Assembly: GCA_015655015.1 (NCBI GenBank)
Contig: JAATFV010000038.1
Span: forward strand, 1 to 64,000
DNA: 64,000 bases
From: Chitinophagales bacterium
Lineage (GTDB): Bacteria; Bacteroidota; Bacteroidia; Chitinophagales; Chitinophagaceae
Direction of reading: 5' to 3'
Notes under the pieces: generated by a model
Told to the model about the DNA's origin: nothing
Databases searched by the model: none
The model's input: the letters and a program-made list of their open reading frames with translations, nothing else
Position numbers and translations under genes: made by a program
Shown: one piece after another, positions 51,110 to 60,336 of the stretch
Layout of the letters: every line of letters begins with the position of its first letter
Position numbering within the stretch: the stretch's first letter is position 1

Positions 51110-51476
51110 TTATGAATAACTTGCCTTTTCGGTGGATAACCGACCTTTCCGGGGTCCGGATTTTGGGAGTAGATGGATAAGAACTTTAAAAAGGAAGAAG
51201 GACTCCGGACCGGTGGTGTACAACTACCCCTTTATTCAACATGAGCTAACAGAGGGAGCTCAAAATAGTTATCCGGATACTTTTTCCCTCCCCACTGGTG
51301 GAAAAGTGACTGAAACCTTGATCTAATCCACCGATTCGATTGTTAAGTAAATGTGGATTACAGTGGATAACTTTGCTTTTCGTTCAGTACAATAAGCTGA
51401 TAAAAATTCTTATCCACGAATTCACAGTCCTAATAGTAATAGATTATTTTATAAATAATAAATATTATTAAATACT
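51110..51476. other. Candidate replication origin: DnaA boxes and AT-rich segment
   Basis: Close matches to TTATCCACA in either direction: GTGGATAA at 51132-51139, TGTGGATTA at 51352-51360, AGTGGATAA at 51362-51370, and TTATCCACG at 51410-51418. Looser ones: ATGGATAA 51173-51180, TTATCCGG 51269-51276 and TAATCCACC 51324-51332. An almost pure A/T stretch (51430-51475) follows, as expected for an unwinding element. Genes diverge from here (PpiD-like leftwards, nadA rightwards), and mnmG and parS-like sites lie 3 kb away. Confidence 0.5.
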
Positions 51477-52487
51477 ATGGTAGATATAAACATCGTTGTG
51501 GCTAAGGAAAAATTGACTGCAAAAGGTTTCCTGGACATAGCTATTTCTCCGGAGCTGGATTTGTTTTTTGAGATAGAAAAATTGAAGAAAGAAAAGAATG
51601 CAGTTATACTGGCGCATTATTACCAGGAGGCGGATATCCAGGATGTAGCCGATTATATCGGGGATAGCCTGGGTTTAGCGCAGCAGGCGGAAAAGACGAA
51701 GGCGGATATGATCGTTTTCGCAGGCGTACATTTTATGGCGGAGACTGCGAAGATCTTGAATCCGGAAAAGAAAGTGGTGCTTCCGGATCTCAAGGCGGGA
51801 TGTTCCCTGGCGGATTCAGCGCCGGGATACCTCTTCAAGGCCTTCAGGGATAAACACCCTGACCATATCGTTATTTCTTATATCAACTGCTCCGCCGAGG
51901 TAAAGGCGCTGAGCGATATCATTTGCACCTCTTCCAACGCGGAAAAGATCGTTGAAAGCATCCCTCCCGGGCAAAAGATCATTTTTGCTCCGGATCGCAA
52001 TTTAGGGGCTTACCTGGTGAAGAAGACAGGCAGGGATATGCTGCTTTGGGACGGGGCCTGCATGGTTCATGAAATTTTCAGCCTGGAAAAGATAACGAAG
52101 CTGAAAATCAGGCATCCGAATGCAAAATTGATCGCACATCCCGAGTGTGAGGAACCCATATTGCGTCTGGCGGACTTTATAGGCTCTACCACGGCCTTAT
52201 TAAAATATTCCCAATCCAACGCCTCTCAGGAATTTATCGTGGCAACAGAGGCCGGAATACTGCATCAGATGCAATTGGCCTCTCCGGGCAAAACATTCAT
52301 TCCGGCTCCTCCGGATAACAGCTGTGCTTGTAATGATTGTCCCCATATGAAGCTGAATACCCTGGAGAAGCTGTATCTCTGCATGAAATACGAGGAACCG
52401 GAGCTGATCATGGACGAGGCGTTGAGGACGGCTGCCAGAAGGCCTATTGAGCGCATGCTGGAGATCAGCGCTCAGTATGGGTTATAG
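51477..52487 (+). CDS. nadA: Quinolinate synthase
   Basis: The 336-residue enzyme condenses iminoaspartate with dihydroxyacetone phosphate in de novo NAD synthesis and holds a 4Fe-4S cluster. The cluster cysteines are visible in [23 protein letters not shown] and [31 protein letters not shown] is the substrate-binding region. No nadB or nadC is adjacent. It starts directly after the AT-rich origin-like segment. The 52488-52696 gap to the convergent mnmG is AT-rich with no gene. Confidence 0.96.
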   Translation: MVDINIVVAKEKLTAKGFLDIAISPELDLFFEIEKLKKEKNAVILAHYYQEADIQDVADYIGDSLGLAQQAEKTKADMIVFAGVHFMAETAKILNPEKKVVLPDLKAGCSLADSAPGYLFKAFRDKHPDHIVISYINCSAEVKALSDIICTSSNAEKIVESIPPGQKIIFAPDRNLGAYLVKKTGRDMLLWDGACMVHEIFSLEKITKLKIRHPNAKLIAHPECEEPILRLADFIGSTTALLKYSQSNASQEFIVATEAGILHQMQLASPGKTFIPAPPDNSCACNDCPHMKLNTLEKLYLCMKYEEPELIMDEALRTAARRPIERMLEISAQYGL

Positions 52488-52696
52488 TGGATAGCTGAGA
52501 GATATCACGCCGGAGGTGAAGAGTTTAGGGCTCTTTCCGGTAACTCTGATAATCGATGATCCTGTTAATTTTTGTTCTGGTTGAACTAGTAGCAGAATGT
52601 GACTGATCGGAGCAGCTGCGAAGGAATGTCTCTTTCGCTTACAATAATATTATGTCTTATTTATATATTATATAATTTATATATAAAACTGCCCTT

Positions 52697-54559
52697 TTAC
52701 CGCCCCATATAGACCATCAGGATCTGGACATCACTTGGGTTTACTCCACTGATCCGGCTGGCTTGTCCCAAGGTCCGGGGTCGGATCTTTTTGAATTTTT
52801 GCAGGGCTTCGTTCGAGAGTGAATTTATCTTGTCGTAATTGAAACTGTCTGGAATGAGGAGATCTTCTAACTGTGCCATCTTCTGAACCAATTCTTTTTC
52901 TTTTTCTATGTAGACGGCATACTTGATCTGTATCTCTGCTTCTTCTACTATCTCTCTATCGAATTCATCGAGGGTAAGCGCCAGGCGGGGAATGGCATTG
53001 ATCATGGAAGGGAGATCTATGCCAGGACGGAGAAGCACCTGGTTAGCTTTTTGTTTTTGAGTAAGAGTAGCGGAATTTTTGTCAAGCAGGTATTGTTCGG
53101 ATTCTATCTGTTCGAGAGAGAATTCGCGGAGGGTTGTTTTTATTTTTTCGACCCCTGTTTTTTTAACGAGTGTTCTATCCATTCTTTCCTGCGATGCCAG
53201 TCCGAGGCGATAGCTTAATTCTGTCAGGCGAAGATCCGCGTTGTCTTGCCGGAGCAGTGTTCTGAATTCTGCTCTTGAGGTAAACATGCGATAAGGTTCT
53301 TCTGTACCCTTACTGATGAGATCGTCAATGAGAACGCCTATGTAGGCTTCACTTCTTTTGAGAATGACAGCTTCCAGCTGATTGATCTTTTGGTGTGCAT
53401 TGATGCCGGCCATGAGGCCCTGGCAAGCTGCTTCCTCATAACCGGTGGTTCCGTTGATCTGCCCTGCAAAGAAGAGGTTGTCGAGACCCTTGGTTTCCAA
53501 AGAATGCCTGAGCTGGGTAGGTGGAAAGTAATCATATTCTATCGCGTAACCGGGACGAAAGATGCGGACTTTCTCAAATCCGGGAACATGACGAAGTGCT
53601 TCATATTGTACTTCTTCGGGGAGCGACGTCGAAAATCCATTCACATAAATCTCTACCGTATTCCATCCTTCGGGTTCTATAAAAAGTTGATGGCGATCTC
53701 TCTCTGCAAAACGATTGATCTTATCTTCAATGCTGGGACAATAACGAGGTCCTACTCCTTCAATTCTGCCCGTATACATAGGGCTTCTATCAAAGCCTGT
53801 TTTAAGAATATCATGGACGGTTTGACTGGTATAGGTTATCCAACAGCTCCGTTGCTCTTTTGGTTTTGGGGTGTTCAGGTAGGAAAAACCAACGATCTCA
53901 TCATCGCCTTTTTGCTCTTCCATTTTGGAATAATCCAGGCTGCGACCATCGATCCTGGGAGGCGTGCCTGTTTTAAGGCGATCACTTTCAAATCCAAGAG
54001 ACACCAATTGTTCTGTGATTCCGGTGGCAGCTTTTTCCGCGACTCTCCCACCTCCAAACCTCTTTTCGCCTATATGTATAACACCGTTGAGAAAAGTTCC
54101 GCTGGTGACAACTACCGCCCGGGATTGTATTTCGTGTCCAAGGCCGGTGACGACGCCATAAACTTTATTATCCTTGACCAACAACGAACTAACCATATCT
54201 TGGTAAAAGTCTACATTAGGGGTCTTTTCAAGCATATCACGCCAGGTGGCAGCAAAGAGCATCCGGTCACTTTGTGCACGGGGACTCCACATAGCAGGTC
54301 CTTTTGACCGATTGAGCATTCGAAATTGAATCATGCTTGCGTCAGTGACAATTCCAGAATATCCTCCCATAGCATCTATTTCTCGCACAATCTGGCCTTT
54401 GGCAATACCACCCATGGCCGGATTACAGCTCATTTGAGCGATGGTTTGCATATTCATGGTTATCAAAAGAACCTTTGAACCGAGATTAGCTGCTGCTGCT
54501 GCTGCTTCGCAACCGGCATGACCGGCGCCTACTACAATTACATCGTATTTAGGAAACAT
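52697..54559 (-). CDS. mnmG: tRNA uridine 5-carboxymethylaminomethyl modification enzyme, FAD subunit
   Basis: The 620-residue protein (GidA) works with MnmE to modify U34 of several tRNAs. The FAD site VGAGHAGCEAAAAAANLG is at the N-terminus; NPAMGGIAKGQIVREIDAMGG, GTFLNGVIHIGEKRFGGGR and GQINGTTGYEEAACQGLMAG are family landmarks. mnmG is often found beside the chromosome origin. Its promoter region overlaps a parS-like site. Confidence 0.97.
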   Translation of the reverse strand: MFPKYDVIVVGAGHAGCEAAAAAANLGSKVLLITMNMQTIAQMSCNPAMGGIAKGQIVREIDAMGGYSGIVTDASMIQFRMLNRSKGPAMWSPRAQSDRMLFAATWRDMLEKTPNVDFYQDMVSSLLVKDNKVYGVVTGLGHEIQSRAVVVTSGTFLNGVIHIGEKRFGGGRVAEKAATGITEQLVSLGFESDRLKTGTPPRIDGRSLDYSKMEEQKGDDEIVGFSYLNTPKPKEQRSCWITYTSQTVHDILKTGFDRSPMYTGRIEGVGPRYCPSIEDKINRFAERDRHQLFIEPEGWNTVEIYVNGFSTSLPEEVQYEALRHVPGFEKVRIFRPGYAIEYDYFPPTQLRHSLETKGLDNLFFAGQINGTTGYEEAACQGLMAGINAHQKINQLEAVILKRSEAYIGVLIDDLISKGTEEPYRMFTSRAEFRTLLRQDNADLRLTELSYRLGLASQERMDRTLVKKTGVEKIKTTLREFSLEQIESEQYLLDKNSATLTQKQKANQVLLRPGIDLPSMINAIPRLALTLDEFDREIVEEAEIQIKYAVYIEKEKELVQKMAQLEDLLIPDSFNYDKINSLSNEALQKFKKIRPRTLGQASRISGVNPSDVQILMVYMGR

Positions 54560-54566
54560 AGTGCGG

Positions 54567-54574
54567 CAAAATTA
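54567..54574 (-). promoter_or_regulatory. -7 box of the mnmG promoter
   Basis: TAATTTTG on the minus strand, 7 nt before the ATG. Its expected spacer and -33 region coincide with the parS-like palindrome at 54582-54597. Confidence 0.5.
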
Positions 54575-54581
54575 CCATTTC

Positions 54582-54597
54582 CGTTCCACGTGGAACA
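54582..54597. other. parS-like centromere site
   Basis: CGTTCCACGTGGAACA, with a perfect 14-bp palindromic core GTTCCACGTGGAAC. It matches the bacterial ParB-binding consensus closely. ParB sites cluster near origins, in line with mnmG and the DnaA boxes. Confidence 0.75.
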
Positions 54598-54743
54598 GAA
54601 TGGGTATGTAAATATTGTTTGTAAGCGAATGTATTAGCAGATATTTTCTTTACGCTGGGGCGAGGACCAGATGGTTATAAGTGCAGGAGAGTATAAGGAG
54701 ACCTTTATTTATTGGGGGCTCTTTTTTGTATAATGTATCCTTA

Positions 54744-54773
54744 TATGGGTAACTGCCTATATGGGTAACTGAG
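54744..54773. repeat. Two tandem copies of a 16-bp unit
   Basis: TATATGGGTAACTGCC at 54744-54759, and TATATGGGTAACTG again at 54760-54773. Confidence 0.7.
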
Positions 54774-55117
54774 CAAGTAACCAGGGATTACTTCTAAAGG
54801 AGAAGGAGGTACCAGTTGGATATCTGGGAATATTGAGAGAAAGGTTCTACCAATTTTTAGTGTGTAGAAAAATATAGTCATGCTGATACCCCGAAGGGGA
54901 ATGTATATCTAACCTCTGAGGTAGGTAGGTGTGGATAGTGCTGAGCACATGTGTGAGATAGTAAATGAGCATTATTCATTCTTGAAAATGGAAAAAGCTT
55001 TACAGAAGTAGCTAACTATTGGATGCTCAGCAGATGAGATTTCATTTTATCGGCGTCAAATTGCCTCCATTTAGTTTAAAATCACATTGATTTGATAGCA
55101 TTTTAAATCGAAAAGAG

Positions 55118-55279
55118 ATGAGGAACGTGAATATTATAAATCAAACGACCCTTAAGAGATCAGTGTATCATCTGTTTGGATATCTGGTAATGGATATTAT
55201 AAGGCTCTTGATGACCATTAGTAAGTTGTCTTGGGGCCTTTTTTTGACTTTTGTGCTCGTTTGGAGAATCGTTGTTTAA
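55118..55279 (+). CDS. Possible 53-residue hydrophobic peptide
   Basis: The ATG at 55118 opens a frame beginning MRNVNIINQTTLKRSVYHLF; two hydrophobic stretches follow (YLVMDIIRLLMTI, about 22-34, and WGLFLTFVLVWRIVV to the end) before TAA. A short basic head with hydrophobic helices is the look of small membrane peptides or type I toxins. No clear promoter box or homology is known to me, so a chance frame cannot be excluded. Confidence 0.25.
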   Translation: MRNVNIINQTTLKRSVYHLFGYLVMDIIRLLMTISKLSWGLFLTFVLVWRIVV

Positions 55280-55591
55280 AGGATGGAAATTATGGACCTA
55301 AGATTAGAGTAATTGAAGGCTTTTTTTGGCGTAGTGAAATTTATCTTCCTGTACTAAGCTGCTGACTTTAGGATTTTGCTCGCTGTGATTGATATTGTCC
55401 TTTTCCCGTAGTATTGTCCTTTGGGTTCCGTTTGCCTGATAGTTTTGGATATAAGTTTCAATAGGCAGGAGGGTGACAGGCTAGATATTAGGTCAAGGCT
55501 ATTAGCTAATAAGAGACTTGGGGGTATACTCCAATACCATAGAAATTCTTTACTGTGGCCGCCAGAGATAGGCAGGATTATACATGTAGAG

Positions 55592-55607
55592 TGTTCCACA
55601 TGGAACA
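55592..55607. other. Second parS-like site (one central change)
   Basis: TGTTCCACATGGAACA: 7-bp arms TGTTCCA/TGGAACA kept, with the central CACGTG altered to CACATG. It lies against the 3' end of ybeY. A spurious minus-strand frame beginning MFHVEH arises from this palindrome. Confidence 0.6.
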
Positions 55608-55608
55608 T

Positions 55609-56052
55609 TCAGGAGAAATAAAGGGCCAGATACTTATCCTCCATTTTCCTCATTAATACTTCTTCCTCTTTTTTCTTATCTCTATATCCACATAAATGTA
55701 AAGCACCATGAAAAATTACACGGTGCATCTCTTTCTTTAAAGTAGTCTTAAAATGGCCGGCATTCTCCCTTACCCTGTCAACACTAATGTATATTTCAGC
55801 ATTTATAGCTTCGTCCGGTTCAGATAGGCCAAAAGTGATGATATCAGTGTAAAAGTCATGTTTAAGGTATAACTTATTGATCTCCAGGAGATATTCATCA
55901 GAGCAAAAGATATAATTCAGCTCCTGTAGTTTCTTTCTCTCTCTTTTAAACAGTGTTTCTATAAAAGATTTCAGGGAAGAGCGTTCAGTAAGAGAAAAGC
56001 CGTCCTGAAGGAAGTGAAATCGAATTTTTGATGCAGATGAAGTAGAAGACAT
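55609..56052 (-). CDS. ybeY: Endoribonuclease YbeY
   Basis: The 147-residue protein is the zinc-dependent rRNA-maturation nuclease. The metal motif is HGALHLCGYRDKKKEEE; Bacteroidota YbeY often has a GYxDK in place of the GYDH seen in E. coli. Upstream, HDFYTDIITFGLS and AEIYISVDRVRENA fit the family. It diverges from feoA, whose promoter lies in the 78-bp gap. Confidence 0.93.
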   Translation of the reverse strand: MSSTSSASKIRFHFLQDGFSLTERSSLKSFIETLFKRERKKLQELNYIFCSDEYLLEINKLYLKHDFYTDIITFGLSEPDEAINAEIYISVDRVRENAGHFKTTLKKEMHRVIFHGALHLCGYRDKKKEEEVLMRKMEDKYLALYFS

Positions 56053-56092
56053 TTTGAAAGTGCTAAGCTTATTTGAGCCGGCAAAGTTTAAT

Positions 56093-56123
56093 TTTATTTA
56101 CCGCTTTACAAGGGATAATTTTG
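56093..56123 (+). promoter_or_regulatory. Promoter of the feoA-nadD unit
   Basis: TTTA (56093-56096), exactly 19 nt, TAATTTTG (56116-56123), 7 nt before the ATG at 56131. The transcript would be leaderless or have only a few leader bases. Confidence 0.65.
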
Positions 56124-56130
56124 TTCTATA

Positions 56131-56361
56131 ATGAAGAGATTATCAGAGTTAGGACCCGGAACAATTGCCAGAATACATTCTTTCGAAAAGAACGACCTGT
56201 TCCTGAAATTAATGGAAATGGGCTGTGTACCAGGTGAGCTGATCAAGGTTGAGCTAATTGCCCCCCTGGGAGATCCTATTTCTATAACAGTGGCAGGTTA
56301 TAACTTAAGCCTCCGCCTTGATGAGGCAGAAAATATTTTCATGGAAGAGGAGGTATTATAA
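56131..56361 (+). CDS. feoA: FeoA-family protein
   Basis: The 76-residue SH3-like protein (MKRLSELGPGTIARIHSF) shows the FeoA pattern LMEMGCVPGELIKVELIAPLGDPISITVAGYNLSLR, given here in pieces: LMEMGCVPGELI and GDPISITVAGYNLSLR. FeoA normally helps the iron transporter FeoB, but no feoB follows. Its stop shares one base with the nadD start (TAATG), so it is translationally coupled to NAD synthesis instead. Confidence 0.88.
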   Translation: MKRLSELGPGTIARIHSFEKNDLFLKLMEMGCVPGELIKVELIAPLGDPISITVAGYNLSLRLDEAENIFMEEEVL

Positions 56362-56936
56362 TGCAGATCGGTTTGTATTTCGGATCATTTAACCCCATTC
56401 ACCACGGACACCTGCTTATTGCCAATTATATCCTGGAGAACACTGAACTCGATCAGGTATGGTTTGTCGTTTCCCCGCAAAATCCTCTGAAGCCTTCCGG
56501 GTCACTTCTGAATGAATATCATCGCCTTTACCTGGTGAAATTGGCTGTTGAAGGTGAAAACCGGTTAAAAGCATCCGATATTGAATTTAAATTACCCAAG
56601 CCATCTTATACAGCGGATACCCTTACTTATTTGCAAGAGAAGTATCCTGCCCATAAATTCTCCCTGATCATGGGTAGTGATAGCTTTCAGAATCTTTCGA
56701 AATGGAAAAATCATACGTTCATCCTTCAGAATTATCCGGTCTATATTTATAAACGTACCCAGCACGAGGTCCTCCCCGCTTACCCCGGAACAAAAAAAAT
56801 CATTGTACTCTCAGCCCCTCTCCTGCCCATTTCGGCAACAGAGATTCGTAAAAAAATTAAAGAAGGGAAATCTATCCGTTACCTGGTCCCGGATAACGTA
56901 AGGGAAGAAATAGAAAAAAACGGTTATTACCGGTAA
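56361..56936 (+). CDS. nadD: Nicotinate-mononucleotide adenylyltransferase
   Basis: The 191-residue nucleotidyltransferase joins NaMN and ATP to form NaAD. It has the (H/T)xGH site in FGSFNPIHHGHLLIAN and the closing ISATEIRKKIKEG. The start overlaps the feoA stop. Together with nadA and the pnuC/kinase pair the window holds three NAD steps. Confidence 0.95.
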   Translation: MQIGLYFGSFNPIHHGHLLIANYILENTELDQVWFVVSPQNPLKPSGSLLNEYHRLYLVKLAVEGENRLKASDIEFKLPKPSYTADTLTYLQEKYPAHKFSLIMGSDSFQNLSKWKNHTFILQNYPVYIYKRTQHEVLPAYPGTKKIIVLSAPLLPISATEIRKKIKEGKSIRYLVPDNVREEIEKNGYYR

Positions 56937-56944
56937 GAACAACT

Positions 56945-57295
56945 TTACAAAAGACCCTCCTGCATTTTTTTAGGGAGAGATCTTACCACCAGCTCATAAG
57001 AATCATCGATCATTTCTTTCAGCATCCTTATAGAAAGACTCCCATCCACGGTGACGGTATTCCATAGTTTCTTATTCATATGATATCCCGGTTGAATAGC
57101 CGAAAATTTTTCCCGCCATTCAATGGCCTTTTCAGGATCACATTTTACGTTGAATTGTAACACCGGGCTGTCAAGAGAGCTTAAAAGAAATATCTTTCCT
57201 TTGACTTTGAATACCAGGGTCGTTTCGCCGAATGGAAATCCTTCCTCCACCTCTTTCTTCTCCAGACAATAGCTACGTAAAGATTCTATATCCAT
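56945..57295 (-). CDS. MmcQ/YjbR-family protein
   Basis: The 116-residue protein (MDIESLRSYCLEKKEVEEGF) fits the YjbR double-wing fold: FPFGETTLVFKVKGKIF, CDPEKAIEWREKF and a final helix. Members may bind DNA, but no role is proven. It converges with nadD, 8 bp apart. Its upstream region is very AT-rich. Confidence 0.88.
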   Translation of the reverse strand: MDIESLRSYCLEKKEVEEGFPFGETTLVFKVKGKIFLLSSLDSPVLQFNVKCDPEKAIEWREKFSAIQPGYHMNKKLWNTVTVDGSLSIRMLKEMIDDSYELVVRSLPKKMQEGLL

Positions 57296-57798
57296 TTTTA
57301 ATTATATTATAGATTAGATAAATATATAAATATTTAATTAGTACTTGTATAATCAAAACATGCCAGCCTTACCCATACCCGCCCTCTTATACTCAATCCC
57401 CCTAAAGACCGGAGATGATCGGTAGTGATCGTCGCTTTCCAAAACTCACGGTTGCCAGATTGTGCAGTTACCGATATAAAAAATAACAAAACGCAGAAGA
57501 GGACGGATTTTTTATTTTAGATTGTTTGGTCCTTATTCAATATACAAAATCAGGACGAAAAAAGGTCAATAAAGAACCCCGGGCCCGATAACAGGCATTA
57601 TCATCCGAAATAGCAGAAGCGATATCTCTGATAACGACGAATGGCGAAACCCTCATGAACAACATTAAAAAGATAGTATGTTCCGAAGTAAACACCTGTT
57701 AAATCCCTGAACTGGACGATTCCTTTTGTTCATGTTTTCAACAATCAATAAATTGTACGCTCATTCACCGTGGTTACCATTACACCCAAAAAAGAAAC
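57296..57798. other. 503-bp region without a clear gene
   Basis: AT-rich next to yjbR. On the minus strand, around 57536-57664, a 42-codon frame contains a fragment SPFVVIRDIASAISDDNA that recalls nucleosidase/phosphorylase enzymes but is too short for a call; stop codons interrupt on both sides. No promoter of good quality for chrA was found. Confidence 0.4.
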
Positions 57799-59052
57799 TT
57801 GAAGATTTTATATCGACATATTGCTTTTCTGAAAGCAGTGTTCTTGTATAGTATTTCTGCCTTCGGCGGACCCCAGGCGCATTTTGCCATGATGATGAAG
57901 ACATTTGTGAACAAGCGGAGGGACGTCACCGAGGAAGAATTAATGGACTACAATGCCTTTTGTCAACTGCTTCCCGGAGCTTCTTCTACACAGACACTCA
58001 CCCTGATCGGTTATAAAAGGGGCGGCGTTGTCCTGGCTATGGTGACCCTGGTGATCTGGACGCTGCCCGCCTGTATCTTGATGGGCTGTTTTTCTTTTTT
58101 CCTGGGATACATCAACCAGCGTACACTAAAAACTGTCGAGCTCTTCCGCTTTGTCGCGCCCATGGCCGTAGGTTTCCTCGTCTATGCTGCGCAGAAAGCA
58201 TTCATGATCTCCATCCATAACACCATTACACGTGTTATCCTGGCGGTCAGCGCCATCGCTACCTTTTTCCTGTTCAAGACCCCATGGATCTTTCCGATCC
58301 TCATTGTCCTGGGAGGTTTCGTCACGAACCTGAGCAGCCGCCGTATCCCTCAAAAAGAATTATTACCTAAAAAGATCAAGTGGGGCAATATCTGGCTGTT
58401 CGCAATTATTTTCCTTTTGGCCGGAGCCGGTAGTGAAATTTCCCGAAAGAACAACTGGCCCAGCCGCCCGGCGCTCAACCTTTTCGAAAACACCTATCGC
58501 TTCGGAAGCCTCGTCTTTGGGGGAGGGCAGGTGCTGATCCCTATGATGTACGAACAATTCGTAGTTCGCCCGGAATCACAAAAGCTGATTCAACGCAATC
58601 CCAATATCATCCGCATCAATAAAGAGGATTTCTTTTCGGGAGCGGGAATGGTCCAGGCCATACCGGGACCTGTCTTTTCGGTGGCTTCCTTTATGGGAGG
58701 GATTGCCATGAAGGACAGGGGACCTGCCATGCAGGTTCTGGGATGTATTATCGCCACCACGGGAGTATTTTTACCGAGCGCCTTGCTGGTCCTCTTCTTT
58801 TTTCCGATCTGGCACAATTTGAAAAAATATGCAACGGTATACCGCGCCCTGGAAGGAATTAATGCCGTTGTAGTAGGAATAATGATCGCAGCAGCTTTTT
58901 ACATGATGAAAGACATTCCCACCGTCAAATGGGAGGATCTGTTATTGAATACGGGCGTGATTGCCGGCACCTGGTGCCTCTTGAATTTCACCAGGCTTCC
59001 ATCACCTGTGATCGTACTGTGCTGCCTGCTGCTGGGCTTGGGATTCGCTTAG
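57799..59052 (+). CDS. chrA: Chromate transporter ChrA-like protein
   Basis: The 417-residue membrane protein carries two CHR domains, each starting with the family's FGG motif: [13 protein letters not shown] (about 19-32) and [17 protein letters not shown] (about 239-255). [15 protein letters not shown] and [15 protein letters not shown] are the paired PGP loops. ChrA exports chromate driven by the proton gradient; some members carry sulfate or other anions. Translation likely begins at TTG 57799. No chrB regulator is near. Confidence 0.93.
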   Translation: MKILYRHIAFLKAVFLYSISAFGGPQAHFAMMMKTFVNKRRDVTEEELMDYNAFCQLLPGASSTQTLTLIGYKRGGVVLAMVTLVIWTLPACILMGCFSFFLGYINQRTLKTVELFRFVAPMAVGFLVYAAQKAFMISIHNTITRVILAVSAIATFFLFKTPWIFPILIVLGGFVTNLSSRRIPQKELLPKKIKWGNIWLFAIIFLLAGAGSEISRKNNWPSRPALNLFENTYRFGSLVFGGGQVLIPMMYEQFVVRPESQKLIQRNPNIIRINKEDFFSGAGMVQAIPGPVFSVASFMGGIAMKDRGPAMQVLGCIIATTGVFLPSALLVLFFFPIWHNLKKYATVYRALEGINAVVVGIMIAAAFYMMKDIPTVKWEDLLLNTGVIAGTWCLLNFTRLPSPVIVLCCLLLGLGFA

Positions 59053-59100
59053 CATCGTCCTCTGATCCGGGCTATCGGGATATCCGGCAGTTCCTGATAC

Positions 59101-60336
59101 TTAATGTCTTCCTCTTCCGCCCTGGTGACTGAATTTTCTACCACCACCGCCACCGCTGCCTCCGCCGCCAGGCCTCCTGGATTTTCGGGGATTGTATTCA
59201 GGAGAAGGGCCAAATTGTTCAGGCACCGGCACTTTTGTCACCGGGCTGCCCAATAAGTCTTCTATGACCCTGAACTTATTTTGTTCTTTTTCACTGATAA
59301 AAGTATAAGCTACCCCGTCCGTTTCAGCCCGGGCAGTACGTCCGATACGGTGTATGTAGTCCTCCCCGTCATTGGGAACATCGTAGTTGATGACCAGGTC
59401 GATATTGTCAATGTCAATGCCCCGCGACAGAATATCGGTTGCTACGAGAATTTGCAGCCGCCTGCTTTTGAATTCCAGCAAGACCTCTTCTCTTCCATTC
59501 TGGTCGAGGTCGGAATGGATCTCTTTTACGTTAAAACGGGAGCGTTTCAGCTCCATCGTCAATTGCTTGACATTATGCTTTTTGGAGCAAAAAATAAGAA
59601 TGCTCTTAAAATTAGTAGACTTAAGCAACCATTTTATCAGCGGGATCTTCTGCGCTTCATACACGATAAATGCATTCTGTACGATCCTGGCCGGCGGCTT
59701 GGAAATAGCGATGTTGATTTCCGCAGGCTCATGAAGGATTTTCCTGGCCAGGTCCCGGATCTTCATCGGCATTGTGGCGGAAAAAAGCAGGTTTTGCCTT
59801 ACAGGAGGCAGGTAGGAGATGATCTTCATGATATCGTCATAAAAACCCATGTCCAGCATCCTGTCAGCTTCATCCAGCACCAGGTAATGCAATCCCTTCA
59901 GCTTTACATAGCCCATATTCAGATGAGCGATCATCCTGCCCGGTGTACAAATGACAATGTCAGCCCCTTTGGAAAGCGCTTGCTTTTCATTGTTGAAGCT
60001 GCTGCCATCCCCTCCCCCATATACCGCTATCGAGCTGATAGGGGTAAAATAGGACAGTCCTTCCAGGTTCTGCGCTATCTGAACAGCCAGCTCCCGGGTA
60101 GGAACGATCACGAGAGCATTGACCTGATCCTCGATCCGGGATGCTAACAGCTTATGGATGATCGGCAAAAGGAAAGCGGCCGTTTTACCAGTGCCCGTTT
60201 GAGCAGAAGCAATAATGTCTTTACCGGATAATATGAGGGGGATTACCTGTTCCTGAACGGGAGTCGCATTTTCGTATCCTGAAGCATCTATGCCTTCCAA
60301 AAGGCTTTCATTCAGTCCAAATTCTTTAAAAGTCAA
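59101..60336 (-). CDS. DEAD-box RNA helicase (RhlE-like)
   Basis: The 411-residue helicase has all core motifs: Q motif (ATPVQEQVIP), Walker A AQTGTGKT, PTRELAVQ, DEADRMLDMG, SAT, and the C-terminal VATDILSRGIDID and HRIGRTARA. The C-terminal tail is Gly/Arg-rich (GGGGSGGGGGRKF), suited to RNA binding. It likely acts in ribosome assembly or mRNA decay. It begins with TTG at 60336 (TTGACTTTTAAAGAATTTGG), matching the usual family N-terminus. Confidence 0.95.
   Translation of the reverse strand: MTFKEFGLNESLLEGIDASGYENATPVQEQVIPLILSGKDIIASAQTGTGKTAAFLLPIIHKLLASRIEDQVNALVIVPTRELAVQIAQNLEGLSYFTPISSIAVYGGGDGSSFNNEKQALSKGADIVICTPGRMIAHLNMGYVKLKGLHYLVLDEADRMLDMGFYDDIMKIISYLPPVRQNLLFSATMPMKIRDLARKILHEPAEINIAISKPPARIVQNAFIVYEAQKIPLIKWLLKSTNFKSILIFCSKKHNVKQLTMELKRSRFNVKEIHSDLDQNGREEVLLEFKSRRLQILVATDILSRGIDIDNIDLVINYDVPNDGEDYIHRIGRTARAETDGVAYTFISEKEQNKFRVIEDLLGSPVTKVPVPEQFGPSPEYNPRKSRRPGGGGSGGGGGRKFSHQGGRGRH

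Larger units (their letters stand above)
54598..55591. other. Long region between two parS-like sites, no clear gene
   Basis: About 1 kb with no recognisable protein family on either strand. Contents: a 16-bp tandem repeat (54744-54773), a DnaA-like word TGTGGATAG (54930-54938), a 13-mer TTGGATATCTGG seen twice (near 54818 and 55178), a small membrane ORF (55118-55279), and a hairpin-plus-T-run shape near 55201-55247 (AAGGC ... GGCCTTTTTTT). Could hold small RNAs or centromere spacing DNA. Confidence 0.5.

Noticed and set aside
55354..55608. 84-codon minus-strand frame starting MFHVEH
   Set aside because: The start is created by the parS-like palindrome TGTTCCACATGGAACA; the rest has no family character.
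55660..55720. YbeY with an incomplete metal motif (GYRDK in place of GYDH)
   Set aside because: This variation is common in Bacteroidota YbeY, so it is not taken as a defect.
57536..57664. Minus-strand fragment recalling a nucleosidase (SPFVVIRDIASAISDDNA)
   Set aside because: Only 42 codons, interrupted around it, with the similarity resting on about 12 residues; a decayed gene is possible but not supported enough.
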